Below are positions 41,642-51,089 of a DNA stretch of 64,000 nt, one piece after another. The notes beneath the pieces are model-generated. The model was not told the DNA's origin. It did no database searches and worked only from the letters and a program-made list of their open reading frames with translations. Every line of letters begins with the position of its first letter. Positions within the stretch are counted from its first letter, which is position 1. The translations under genes were made by a program, and so were the position numbers. The stretch comes from Roseomonas sp. (GTDB lineage Bacteria; Pseudomonadota; Alphaproteobacteria; Acetobacterales; Acetobacteraceae): assembly GCA_020249285.1 (NCBI GenBank), contig JADCFX010000017.1, positions 16,897 through 80,896 on the forward strand. Direction: 5' to 3'.

Positions 41642-42841
41642 ATGCCCGCCCCCGCCCCCAACCTCCCCCTCACCGGCCTCAAGCTCGTGGAGCTTGGCCA
41701 TTACATCGCCGCCCCCTTCGCCACGCGTCTGCTGGCCGATCTGGGCGCTGAGGTGATCAAGGTCGAACCCCCTGGTGGGGACCCGGTGCGGGGGTGGGGC
41801 AGCAATATCAATGGCAATGCCGTTTGGTTCAGTGTGCATGGGCGCAATAAGCTCAGCATCACGCTTGATCTGAAAAAGCCGGAGGATCGCGCGAAGCTGA
41901 TCGCGCTGCTCCGCCGCGCTGATGGGCTGATCGAGAATTTCCGCGCGGGCTATCTGGAACGCGTGGGGCTGGGCCCGGATGTGCTGCATCAGGAAAACCC
42001 GCGCCTCGTGATCGGGCGGATTTCCGGCTATGGGCAGGATGGTCCCTATAAGGACAAGCCCGCTTTTGGCGCGATTGGCGAAGCGATGGGCGGCCTTCGG
42101 CACCTTACGGGCCATCCCGGCGAACAGGGGCTGCCGCCACCGCGCTGCGGGGTTTCCATCAGCGATGATCTGGCCGGGATTTACTGCGCGCTGGCTGTGG
42201 TTTCCGCATGTTGGGCGGTGAAGGGCGACCCCAATGCCAAGGGCCGCGTGGTGGATGTGGATTTGGTGAGCAGCGTGTTTTCGCTCATGGAAGGGATGCT
42301 GCCGGAATATGGGCTTTTCGGCTGGGTGCGTCAGCCGCAGGGTGCTGCCATCAAGACCGCCGCGCCGACCAATACCTACCCCTGCGCCGATGGCAAATGG
42401 CTGTGCGTTGCCGGCAATTCGGATTTGATCTTCCGCCGCCTGATGGCTGCGATTGGCCGGCCCGAATTGGCGGACGCACCGCGCTTCGCCACCAATGGGC
42501 TGCGCTGCGACAATGTGGCTGAGCTTGACGCCGCCATCGCCGCCTGGACGCGCACCAAGCCGGCTGCCGAGGCCGAGGCCATTTTGGAAGCGGCCGAGGT
42601 CCCGTGTTCGCGACTTTACGACATGGCCGATTGCGCCAATGATCCGCATTTCAGGGAACGCGGCTGGGTGATGGAAGTGGCGGACCCTCTATTGGGCCAG
42701 GTGCTGCACCCGGCTGCCCCCTTCCGCTTTGATGGTGTGGCGCCGCAGGATGTGGTGCGCTGGCCAGGCCCGGCCGCGGGGGCGCATAATGATCATGTGT
42801 TCAAGGAACTTCTGGCCGAAGCGAAGGAGAAGCAGGCATGA
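41642..42841 (+). CDS. CaiB/BaiF family CoA-transferase
   Basis: LTGLKLVELGHYIAAPFATRLLADLGAEVIKVEPPGGDPVRGWG...GRNKLSITLDLKKPE. Confidence 0.95.
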   Translation: MPAPAPNLPLTGLKLVELGHYIAAPFATRLLADLGAEVIKVEPPGGDPVRGWGSNINGNAVWFSVHGRNKLSITLDLKKPEDRAKLIALLRRADGLIENFRAGYLERVGLGPDVLHQENPRLVIGRISGYGQDGPYKDKPAFGAIGEAMGGLRHLTGHPGEQGLPPPRCGVSISDDLAGIYCALAVVSACWAVKGDPNAKGRVVDVDLVSSVFSLMEGMLPEYGLFGWVRQPQGAAIKTAAPTNTYPCADGKWLCVAGNSDLIFRRLMAAIGRPELADAPRFATNGLRCDNVAELDAAIAAWTRTKPAAEAEAILEAAEVPCSRLYDMADCANDPHFRERGWVMEVADPLLGQVLHPAAPFRFDGVAPQDVVRWPGPAAGAHNDHVFKELLAEAKEKQA

Positions 42842-43740
42842 CCGGCAAGGTGACCATTAGCGAAGTCGCCCCGCGTGACGGGATTCAGTCCATCACCGGC
42901 GATTTCGTGCCGACCGAGGTGAAAACCGCGCTCATTCAGGCGCTGTATGATGCGGGCCTTAGGCGGATGGAAATCGGTTCCTTCGTCTCGCCCAAGGCCA
43001 TTCCACAAATGGCGGATACGGCGGCGGTGCTGGCCTTCACGAAAACCCTGCCGGGGCTGGAGAGCACCGTGCTGGTGCCGAATCGGCGCGGGTTTGACGC
43101 GGCGATTGCCGGCGGCGCGGAACGGCTTGGCTTTTTCATGTCGGCCACCGCAGGCCACAACAAGGCCAATCTGAACCGCACGCGGGAAGAAAGCTTTACT
43201 GAGTTGGCATCGCTGGTGCGTGATACGCCAAAGGGCACGCTGATCCGCTTCAACCTTTCCTGCGTGTTCCACTGCCCCTTTGATGGCGTCGTGGAAGATG
43301 CGGAAGCGCTGGATTGGGTGGAACGCATAGTGGCGCTGAACCCCGATATGGAAATCGCCCTGGCGGATACCACCGGCAATGCCAGCCCCGATCAGGTTCG
43401 GCGGGTTTTTGAAAAGGCGCAGGCCGCTTGGGGGCATCGCTTTGCCTTCCATGGCCATGACACTTACGGCATGGGGGTTGCGAATGTCGCGGCGGCCTAT
43501 GAAGCGGGCTGCCGGGTCATTGACAGCGCCGCGGGCGGTATTGGCGGCTGCCCCTTCGCGCCCGGGGCTACGGGTAATGTGGCGACGGAAGACGTGGTTT
43601 GGATGTTCCGCCGCATGGGGGTGGATACCGGCGTCGCTTGGAATACCCTGCTGGCGGCGGCAGATATGGCCGCCGGCATCAAGGGCGCCATCCCCGGCGG
43701 GCGGATGCGCAGTGTTCGCGCGGCGCGGCTTGCGGCCTGA
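42838..43740 (+). CDS. Hydroxymethylglutaryl-CoA lyase family protein
   Basis: ISEVAPRDGIQSITGDFVPTEVKTALIQALYDAGLRRMEIGSFVSPKAIPQMADT...GGIGGCPFAPGATGNVATEDVV. Confidence 0.94.
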   Translation: MTGKVTISEVAPRDGIQSITGDFVPTEVKTALIQALYDAGLRRMEIGSFVSPKAIPQMADTAAVLAFTKTLPGLESTVLVPNRRGFDAAIAGGAERLGFFMSATAGHNKANLNRTREESFTELASLVRDTPKGTLIRFNLSCVFHCPFDGVVEDAEALDWVERIVALNPDMEIALADTTGNASPDQVRRVFEKAQAAWGHRFAFHGHDTYGMGVANVAAAYEAGCRVIDSAAGGIGGCPFAPGATGNVATEDVVWMFRRMGVDTGVAWNTLLAAADMAAGIKGAIPGGRMRSVRAARLAA

Positions 43741-43750
43741 GGCCTCACCA

Positions 43751-43796
43751 CCGGCCGCGCGAAATCATGGCGCGGCCGGAATCCTTCCATTTTTCC
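43751..43796 (+). terminator. Probable rho-independent terminator after HMG-CoA lyase
   Basis: CCGGCCGCGC-gaaatcatg-GCGCGGCCGG perfect 10-bp stem, followed about 10 nt later by a T-run. Confidence 0.5.
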
Positions 43797-43860
43797 GACG
43801 TATTTGCGGATGATATTCGTGCTGCCTGATGGTTTCGGTCAGGCGTGGTGGAGTTGGCGC

Positions 43861-44010
43861 ATGTCCGATAGCGAAATGGCCCGCAAATTGGCCGAGCTTG
43901 ACCGGCTATTGAACGACCCGGAAACCCGCATGGATGCCGGGCGGGTTTGGGCCTTGGCGCAGGAATTGAAAGCGCCCGCCGCTGGGGCGGGAGCTTCGCG
44001 TCGTCATTGA
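43861..44010 (+). CDS. Small hypothetical protein
   Basis: MSDSEMARKLAELDRLLNDPETRMDAGRVWALAQELKAPAAGAGASRRH; compositionally plausible. Confidence 0.35.
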   Translation: MSDSEMARKLAELDRLLNDPETRMDAGRVWALAQELKAPAAGAGASRRH

Positions 44011-44190
44011 TAGCCGCGCCTTCAGTATTGCAGCACGCGGGGCATATCCTTCGCAGCAGTATTCCAGCTTTTCACAACTGTGGCCTTGCATTGTGCCAAT
44101 TCCGGTACTGTATCCACTTAGTCGCGCGATTCCTTGCCGTGGAGCAGCCGAAGCCCGACGCGGCCTAGCTGAAGTTTCAGGAGATGTTGC

Positions 44191-44412
44191 TTGCCGCGCC
44201 ATCTGATAAAGCGTTCCTTTCGCCTGGCGGGTCACGCGACCTCGGTCGCGCTTGAGGCAGAATTCTGGGCCGAGTTGGACGCGCTTGCGCAGCAAACTGG
44301 CCAAAGCCTGGCTGCCCTGGTGGTGAGCGTAGATGAGGCCCGGGCCGCGCGGGGCTTGCCGCTGGCCAGCGCGCTGCGCCTTGCAGCCTTGACCCATGCG
44401 CGTGCGGCATAA
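44191..44412 (+). CDS. Ribbon-helix-helix domain protein (RHH_4-like)
   Basis: TTG start; IKRSFRLAGHATSVALEAEFWAELDALAQQTGQSLAALVVSVDEAR...NLASALR-type pattern. Confidence 0.75.
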   Translation: MPRHLIKRSFRLAGHATSVALEAEFWAELDALAQQTGQSLAALVVSVDEARAARGLPLASALRLAALTHARAA

Positions 44413-44499
44413 TGCTGCGACGCGCTTAGCCAGAATTTCAAACTGGGGCTGTCCGAATGGCCGCTACGGGCCTAGCCTTCCAAACATGAAACGCGGCGG

Positions 44500-46530
44500 T
44501 TGCGAATCGTGTTGTCTGCTCTTGCCCTGACCTTGGCTGCGCTGTGTCTGTTCAGTCTGGTGGCGCCCTTGCTGGCGCGATCAGCCTTGGGGGTAAAACT
44601 CGCCTATGCGTTTTCAGCCCTGGCTTCTTTGGTATTCGCGCTGGGCGGGATTGTCGGGCTGATCGCAGCACCCGCCACGCTCTTATTGCCCTTTGGCCCG
44701 CCCTGGGGAGCGATGCGGCTTGCGCTTGACCCGCTTTCCGCTTGGTTCCTGCTGATCCTTGGGCTTTGTGGTGTGGCTGCTTCCGCCTTCGCCTTCGGCC
44801 ATGTGAAGGGGCCAGAGGCAGCGCGGCGGCTGGTGCCCTATCCACTATTTCTCGCGGGCATGGCGCTGACCTTGCTCGCCGCGGATGGGTTTACCCTGGT
44901 GCTTGGATTTGAACTCATGTCCTTCGCGTCATGGGTGCTGGTCGCGCATGAACATGAACAGGCGGAAAATCGCCGTGCCGCGCGGCTTTATCTGGGCTTC
45001 GCGGCCTTGGGGAGCGCGGCGCTGATCCTGTGTTTTGGCTTGCTCGCAGCTGGCGCTTCGGCGGGGGCGGGTTTCGCGGCCTTGCGCGCCGCGCCGCCGG
45101 ATGGCTTGCGCGCTTTGGCGATATTGCTGCTAGTGCTGATCGGTGCGGGATCAAAGGCTGGCTTGGTGCCTTTACATGTTTGGCTTCCCTTGGCGCATCC
45201 CGCGGCACCCAGCCATGTGAGTGCGCTGATGTCGGCGGCCATGACCAAGGTGGCGCTATATGTGTTGGCGCGGGTGATCTTTGACCTGGCCGGCCCGGCG
45301 CAGCCGCTGTTTTGGGGTGCGGTGCTGATGGCGCTGGGCCTGGCCTCGGCCATCATGGGTGCTTTGCGCGCGGCTTTGGAAGAAGACACCAAAACGCTGC
45401 TGGCTTGTTCCACCATAGAGAATGTCGGGCTGATCACGGTGGGGCTTGGCTTGGCCTTGGCGTTTCGCGCGGCGGATTTGGGCGCGCTGGCGGCTGTGGC
45501 GGCGGGTGCGGCGCTGCTGCATGCGCTGAACCACGCCATGTTCAAGACGCTGCTGTTTCTGGGCGCGGGTGAGGTGCTGCACGGCGCGGCATCGCGGCGC
45601 ATGGATCGGCTGGGCGGCCTGATCCATGCCATGCCCTGGACTGCCGGCCTGGTGCTGCTGGGTGCCGCTGCTGCCGCTGCGCTACCACCGCTTTCGGGCT
45701 TTGCCTCAGAATGGTTGCTGTTGCAGGCGCTGATTGCTGCCTGGCGCGTGGGGGATTTGGCGTTTCAGATTGGCGCGGCAGCGGCCACGGCTTTGACCGC
45801 GCTGGCCGTGGCGCTGGCGGCTGCGGCCATGCTGCGCTTTTACGGCATGGTGTTTCTGGGCCGGCCACGCAGCCCGCGCGCCGCAGGTGCAACCGAGCTT
45901 TCCGGCGTGGCGCGTGCCGCGCTGATCTTGCCCGCAGCGCTGACCGTGATCTTTGGCCTGATACCGGGGCATTTGCTGGAACTCGCCGCGCCGGCGCTGC
46001 GGCTGCTGACAGGTGCGGGCGCGGGGCTATCCGCCTTGCGCGGCGTGACGGTGACGGTTGCAGAGGGCGGTGCGGGTTATGCGCCGTTGATCGTTTTTGT
46101 GTTGCTGCTGCTGCTGGGCGGTGGCGTTGTGCTGCTCCTGCGGCGGCAGGCGCCGGGCATTGCGCGCGGCCCCGCCTGGGATTGCGGCTTCATCGCGCCG
46201 CCGCATCATTTGCCCTTTGGCGATCCGGCGACGCAAGTTTCTGCCGCCGGCATGGCGCAACCACTACGCCGCATACTGGGCCGGACGCTGCTCGCAGCGC
46301 GGGAGAAGGTGGAAATGCCGCCCCCCGGCGATACCGCGCCCGCACGCTTGCAAGCTGGGTTTCATGACCCTGTGCTGGCGCTGATTTCCGGCCCCTTGCC
46401 ACGGGCGCGCGATAGGCTGGCGACGCTGGCGGAACGCTTGCGTGATTTCTCGCTCAGGCAATGTCTGGGGCTTGGCTTCGCGGTGCTGCTTGTGCTGATG
46501 GCGCTGCTGATTTGGCTGGAACGGACATGA
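44500..46530 (+). CDS. hyfB: Hydrogenase-4 component B-like proton-pumping subunit (NuoL/antiporter family)
   Basis: 676-aa polytopic protein with GFELMSFASWVLVAHEHE, KAGLVPLHVWLPLAHPAAPSHVSALMSAAMTKVALYVLAR. Confidence 0.9.
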   Translation: MRIVLSALALTLAALCLFSLVAPLLARSALGVKLAYAFSALASLVFALGGIVGLIAAPATLLLPFGPPWGAMRLALDPLSAWFLLILGLCGVAASAFAFGHVKGPEAARRLVPYPLFLAGMALTLLAADGFTLVLGFELMSFASWVLVAHEHEQAENRRAARLYLGFAALGSAALILCFGLLAAGASAGAGFAALRAAPPDGLRALAILLLVLIGAGSKAGLVPLHVWLPLAHPAAPSHVSALMSAAMTKVALYVLARVIFDLAGPAQPLFWGAVLMALGLASAIMGALRAALEEDTKTLLACSTIENVGLITVGLGLALAFRAADLGALAAVAAGAALLHALNHAMFKTLLFLGAGEVLHGAASRRMDRLGGLIHAMPWTAGLVLLGAAAAAALPPLSGFASEWLLLQALIAAWRVGDLAFQIGAAAATALTALAVALAAAAMLRFYGMVFLGRPRSPRAAGATELSGVARAALILPAALTVIFGLIPGHLLELAAPALRLLTGAGAGLSALRGVTVTVAEGGAGYAPLIVFVLLLLLGGGVVLLLRRQAPGIARGPAWDCGFIAPPHHLPFGDPATQVSAAGMAQPLRRILGRTLLAAREKVEMPPPGDTAPARLQAGFHDPVLALISGPLPRARDRLATLAERLRDFSLRQCLGLGFAVLLVLMALLIWLERT

Positions 46531-47486
46531 GTATCCTCACCGGCCTTCTGACGCAGCTTTTGCATCTGGCGCTGATGCTGGCGCTGGCGCCTGTGCTGAC
46601 GGGGTGCGTGCGCTGGCTGAAGGCGCGGCTGATGGGAAGGCGCGGGCCGCATCCTTTGCAGCCCTGGCGCGATTTTTTGAAGCTATTGAAGAAGCGCCCG
46701 GTGCTGGCTGAAAACGCCTCAATCATTTCGCGCGCCGCGCCTTATGTGGCGCTGGCGGCTGCTGTATTGGCGGCGGCGCTGGTCCCGAGTTTTGCGCGCG
46801 GCATGGTGCTGGCGCCTTTCGCGGATTTGCTGCTGATTGCCGGGCTTTTGGCGCTGGGGCGCTTTGCCATGGCGCTGGCGGGGATGGATGTCGGCACATC
46901 CTTTGGCGGTTTGGGCGCGACCCGCGAAATGGCCTTTGCTGCGCTGGCAGAACCCGCCTTGGTATTGGCCGCGCTGATTTTCGCCATTCTGGCCGGCACG
47001 ACCAACCTGGATGTGATTACTGGGATTTTTCAGGAAGGCACGCTGGGGTTGCGTGTATCTCTCGGCTTCGCCGCGCTTGCGCTGCTGGCGGTGGCCCTTG
47101 CGGAAAACGCGCGCATCCCGGTGGATAATCCCGCGACGCATCTGGAACTCACCATGGTGCATGAGGCGATGATCCTGGAAGCATCAGGCCGCCATTTGGC
47201 GCTTTGGGAGTTTCAGGCCTCGCTCCGCCTCACGCTTTGGTTGGCGCTTTTGGCGGCGGTGTTTCTGCCCTTCGGCATGGCAGCACCTGGCGCGGGGCCG
47301 ATCGCCTGGGTGATCGGGCTTTTGGTCTTCATCGCGAAAATGGCCGCACTTGCTTTTGCGCTGGCAGTGTTTGAATCCACGATCGCCAAGATGCGCGTCT
47401 TTCGCGTGCCGGAATTTTTGGGCGCAGCGCTGCTGCTTGGTTTGTTGGGGGCGGTGTTCCTTTTTGTCTCCACGGGGCTATCATGA
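46527..47486 (+). CDS. hyfC: HyfC/NuoH-like membrane subunit
   Basis: GRRGPHPLQPWRDFLKLLKKRPVLAE...ENARIPVDNPATHLELTMVHEAMILEASG. Confidence 0.92.
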   Translation: MSILTGLLTQLLHLALMLALAPVLTGCVRWLKARLMGRRGPHPLQPWRDFLKLLKKRPVLAENASIISRAAPYVALAAAVLAAALVPSFARGMVLAPFADLLLIAGLLALGRFAMALAGMDVGTSFGGLGATREMAFAALAEPALVLAALIFAILAGTTNLDVITGIFQEGTLGLRVSLGFAALALLAVALAENARIPVDNPATHLELTMVHEAMILEASGRHLALWEFQASLRLTLWLALLAAVFLPFGMAAPGAGPIAWVIGLLVFIAKMAALAFALAVFESTIAKMRVFRVPEFLGAALLLGLLGAVFLFVSTGLS

Positions 47487-48151
47487 GTTTCGGGCAGCTT
47501 CCCTATGATCTGGCACACCTGCTGGGTGGGGCGGTGCTGCTGCTGTCCTTTGTGTTGCTCTATCAGCGGCGCATCTCGGCGGTGATCAATGCCTTTGCGA
47601 CACAGGGCGCGCTGCTGGCGCTTGCCGCCGCATGGCAAGGTTATGTGCAAGGTGCGGCGGGGCTTTACGTGACGGCGGCAATTGCCTTTGGCGCCAAGGC
47701 GGTGCTGATCCCCTATGCGCTGCATCGGCTGGTGCGGCGCTTCAATTTGCAGCGCGGCGTTGATCCTGCGCTTGGTATTGGCGCTTCAATGATTGCCGGT
47801 GTCGCTTTGGCGGGCTTCGCGCTGCTGGTGGTGCTTCCCGCCACGGCCGGCCAGCGCGCCTTGGCGCGGGAAGATTTGGCACTCGCGCTTTCCGTGGTGC
47901 TGCTGGGCGGCCTGATGATGATCACGCGGCGTAATCTGATCAGCCAGGTGATTGGGCTGCTCAGCCTCGAAAACGGCCTGATCCTGGCGGCCGTGGGCGT
48001 CGCCGGCATGCCGCTGGTGATGGAACTTTCCACCGCCGCGCTGGTCTTGATGCTGGCGGTGATTGCCGGCGTCTTTGCGCTGCAAATGGGCGAAAGCTTC
48101 CAAAGCCTGGATACGGAAAGCCTGGATACACACAGGGGAGAAGGCGAATGA
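47483..48151 (+). CDS. hyfE: Hydrogenase-4 component E-like (NuoK-like) subunit
   Basis: SFGQLPYDLAHLLGGAVLLLSFVLLYQRR...VIGLLSLENGLILAAVGVAGMPLVMELSTAALVLMLAVIAGVF. Confidence 0.88.
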   Translation: MSFGQLPYDLAHLLGGAVLLLSFVLLYQRRISAVINAFATQGALLALAAAWQGYVQGAAGLYVTAAIAFGAKAVLIPYALHRLVRRFNLQRGVDPALGIGASMIAGVALAGFALLVVLPATAGQRALAREDLALALSVVLLGGLMMITRRNLISQVIGLLSLENGLILAAVGVAGMPLVMELSTAALVLMLAVIAGVFALQMGESFQSLDTESLDTHRGEGE

Positions 48152-49578
48152 TGCCGCTGCCCTGGATCATGGTGTTCTTCCCCTGGGTAGGCGCGCTGGT
48201 CTTGCTCGCTTTGCCAAGGCTCCGCGTCGCGGCGGCGGTAAATATTGGCTGCGCAGGTATTTCCTTTCTGCTGGCCTTGGCGCTGTTTACGGTGCCGCAT
48301 GGCGAACAGGGTTGGACGCGGATTGATGCGCTGAACCTGCCCTTTGTGCTGCTGGCGTCCTTTGTGGCTTTGACCACCGCCATCTTCTCGGCGGCCACAC
48401 TGGCGGCAGAGGGTTTTGATCATTGGCGTATCCGTGCCTATCACGGCGCCTTTCAGGTGTTTCTCGGCGCGCAATACCTCGCGCTGCTGTCGGATAATCT
48501 TGGCGTGCTTTGGGTGGCGATTGAAATCGCCACACTTGCCAGCGTGCTGATGGTGGCGGTCCATCGTACGCCGGCGGCGATGGAAGCAGCGTGGAAATTC
48601 TTCATGCTCTGCGGCTTTGGCATTGCGCTGGCGCTATTCGGCACGATTCTGCTCTATTCTGCCGCGCAAGCATTGCTGGATGCGGAAAGCGGGCTTTCCT
48701 GGGCGGCACTGCGGCGCGTTGCCGCGCGGTGTGATGCGGATACGCTGAACCTGGCTTTCGTTTTCCTGCTGGTGGGCTATGGCACCAAGGCGGGCCTGGT
48801 GCCGCTGCATTCCTGGCTGCCTGATGCGCATGCGGAAGGCCCAATTGCGATTTCTGCTGTGCTGTCCGGGCTTTTGCTGAATGCCGCCATGCTGGCCGTG
48901 CTGCGTGCAAAGGCGATTGTCGGCGCACATCCCGGTACCATTGCGGTCGGGCCTTTGCTGATGGCGCTGGGGCTTGCTTCCGTGCTGCTGGCATCGCTGG
49001 CCCTTTGGCGGCGGCGAGACGCGCGGCGCTTTTTTGGTTGGAGTTCCATTGAACATATGGGCATCGCCGCCTTTGCCTTTGGTGTTGGTGGCCCGGCGGC
49101 AACGCTCGCGGGATTGCTGCATATGGTCGGCCATTCCCTGGTGAAAAGCGCGATTTTCTTCGGTATTGGGCGCGCCGTGCAGCAAAAGGGTAGCCAGAAA
49201 CTCGCGGATATTTCAGGGCTGGTGGCAAGTGATCCCTGGCTTGGTTGGGGTTTGGCGTTGGCGATTGGCGCCATTGCCGGGCTGCCGCCCTTCCTTTTGT
49301 TTGCGTCTGAATACGCCGTGCTGCATGCCGCCATGGCCGCGCAGCCTTGGCTTGCTGTGGCGCTTGCGCTTGGGCTGGTGCTGGCGATGACGGCGCTGAT
49401 CCATACGCTGCAAGCACTCTGTTTCGGCACGGCAACGCCAGATATGGCGCCTTCCGGCAGTGCGCTTGCGGTGCTCCTGCCGCTTTGGCTGCATTTGGCG
49501 GTGGCGTTGTTGCTGGGGCTGGCCATGCCTTCACTATTCAGCGGTTTTCTCAAGGCGGCAGCGGGGATGATCGGATGA
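48148..49578 (+). CDS. hyfF: HyfF-like proton-pumping (antiporter-family) subunit
   Basis: VAIEIATLASVLMVAVHRTPAAMEAAWKFFMLC...GTKAGLVPLHSWLPDAHAEGPIAISAVLSGLLLNAAMLAVLR. Confidence 0.92.
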   Translation: MMPLPWIMVFFPWVGALVLLALPRLRVAAAVNIGCAGISFLLALALFTVPHGEQGWTRIDALNLPFVLLASFVALTTAIFSAATLAAEGFDHWRIRAYHGAFQVFLGAQYLALLSDNLGVLWVAIEIATLASVLMVAVHRTPAAMEAAWKFFMLCGFGIALALFGTILLYSAAQALLDAESGLSWAALRRVAARCDADTLNLAFVFLLVGYGTKAGLVPLHSWLPDAHAEGPIAISAVLSGLLLNAAMLAVLRAKAIVGAHPGTIAVGPLLMALGLASVLLASLALWRRRDARRFFGWSSIEHMGIAAFAFGVGGPAATLAGLLHMVGHSLVKSAIFFGIGRAVQQKGSQKLADISGLVASDPWLGWGLALAIGAIAGLPPFLLFASEYAVLHAAMAAQPWLAVALALGLVLAMTALIHTLQALCFGTATPDMAPSGSALAVLLPLWLHLAVALLLGLAMPSLFSGFLKAAAGMIG

Positions 49579-51089
49579 TGGGCCCGGCTTCCAGCCTGAT
49601 CCGCGGCGGTAATCCGCAAGGGGCAAAGCCTTATGAGCGCTTCTTGCTCTCGCCCACTGCCTGGGGGCAATTGCCGGCGGCCTTGCAGCAGGAACCCGAT
49701 TTGGCGCTGCTTGGGCTTTGGGCGGATGCGGCGCAGGTACATGCCTGCTTCCTGCACGAACCGAGCGCGGAAGCCGTGCTGGCTTCAACGCCGGCGGCAG
49801 GGTGGAATTACGCCGCGCTTTCCCCCGCGCGCCCCGGTGCGGTGCGCTTTGAACGCATGATCCTGGAATTATGGGGCCATCGCGCGGAAGGTGCTGTGGG
49901 TTTGCGCCCATGGCTGGATCATGGCCGCTGGCCCTTGCGCCATCCGCTTGCCGCCAAGCCCATTCCCTTTTCTGGCGAGCCACCCCAGCCGGAGTTTCTG
50001 TCCGTGGAAGGGGAAGGCATTCACCAAATTCCCGTCGGCCCCATTCATGCCGGCGTCATTGAACCCGGACATTTCCGCTTTTCCGTTCAGGGAGAAGTGG
50101 TGGTGCGGTTGGAACAGCGGCTTGGCTACACGCATAAGGGCACGCTTTCACTCATGCTCGGCACCTCGCCCCGTGCCGCTGTGCGTTACGCGGCGCGGCT
50201 TTCCGGTGACACAACGGTGGCACATTCCTGGGCGTTCTCGGCGGCGGTAGAAGCGGCACTTGGTGTGGCGCCGCCGCCGCGCGCACTGCATTTGCGGGCG
50301 CTGATGCTGGAATTGGAACGCATCCATAATCACCTGAATGATTGGGGTTTTGTCTGCAATGACGCAGCCTTCGCCTTCCTCCATGCGCGTTGCGGTTTTC
50401 TGCGCGAAGGTTTGCTGCGCGCCATTGCCGCCGCTTTTGGCCATCGGTTGATGATGGACCGCGTTTTACCAGGTGGTGTCGCGCCCGATATCGCGCCGCG
50501 CGGGGCCGAGGCGATTCTGGCCGCGCTGGATGCAGTGGAGGCGGAAATCCCATCGCTGATGCAGATTTATGAGGCCCATGCCAGCTTGCAGGATCGGGTC
50601 GTGACAACAGGATATCTGCGCCCCGATCTGGCACGCAGCTTTGCCGCCGGCGGGCAAGTGGGCCGCGCTTCTGGCCGCGATTTTGATGCGCGTCGCCTGC
50701 CGCAAAACCAACCCTATCCAACGCTTGCCTTCGATGTGCCGGTGCTGGAAGCGGGCGATGTAGATGCGCGGTTGCGTATTCGCGTGATGGAACTTGGCCA
50801 ATCCATCGCCCTTGTGCGGCAAGTGCTGGCCAGCCTTCCATCCGGTGAATTGATGGCGCCTTTGCCGGTGCGTGCCGGCGAAGGGGTGGCGATGATTGAA
50901 GGCTTTCGTGGTGACTGCCTGCATTGGGTGAAGCTGGATGATGGCGGGATCATCCAGGCGCTTTTCCCGCGTGATCCTTCCTGGCTGCAATGGCCGCTGT
51001 TGGAGGCGGCGATTGAAGACAACATCGTCGCCGATTTCCCTTTGTGCAATAAATCCTTCAATTGTTCCTATAGCGGGGTGGATTTGTGA
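49575..51089 (+). CDS. hyfG: HyfG-like large subunit lacking Ni-ligand cysteines (Ehr-type)
   Basis: Fold-level similarity to HycE/HyfG C-terminal domain (LGYTHKG...LELERIHNHLNDWG...RVTTGYLRPDLARSF...RASGRDFDAR); L1 reads ARLSGDTTVAHS and L2 NCSYSGVDL. Confidence 0.85.
   Translation: MMGPASSLIRGGNPQGAKPYERFLLSPTAWGQLPAALQQEPDLALLGLWADAAQVHACFLHEPSAEAVLASTPAAGWNYAALSPARPGAVRFERMILELWGHRAEGAVGLRPWLDHGRWPLRHPLAAKPIPFSGEPPQPEFLSVEGEGIHQIPVGPIHAGVIEPGHFRFSVQGEVVVRLEQRLGYTHKGTLSLMLGTSPRAAVRYAARLSGDTTVAHSWAFSAAVEAALGVAPPPRALHLRALMLELERIHNHLNDWGFVCNDAAFAFLHARCGFLREGLLRAIAAAFGHRLMMDRVLPGGVAPDIAPRGAEAILAALDAVEAEIPSLMQIYEAHASLQDRVVTTGYLRPDLARSFAAGGQVGRASGRDFDARRLPQNQPYPTLAFDVPVLEAGDVDARLRIRVMELGQSIALVRQVLASLPSGELMAPLPVRAGEGVAMIEGFRGDCLHWVKLDDGGIIQALFPRDPSWLQWPLLEAAIEDNIVADFPLCNKSFNCSYSGVDL

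Noticed and set aside
41531-42649. 372-aa minus-strand ORF overlapping CaiB gene
   Set aside because: Antisense artefact of the CoA-transferase; different frame from the 56-aa candidate.
44486-44530. Short ORF MKRGGCESCCLLLP before hyfB
   Set aside because: Only 14 codons, overlaps hyfB in another frame, no clear RBS; likely chance.
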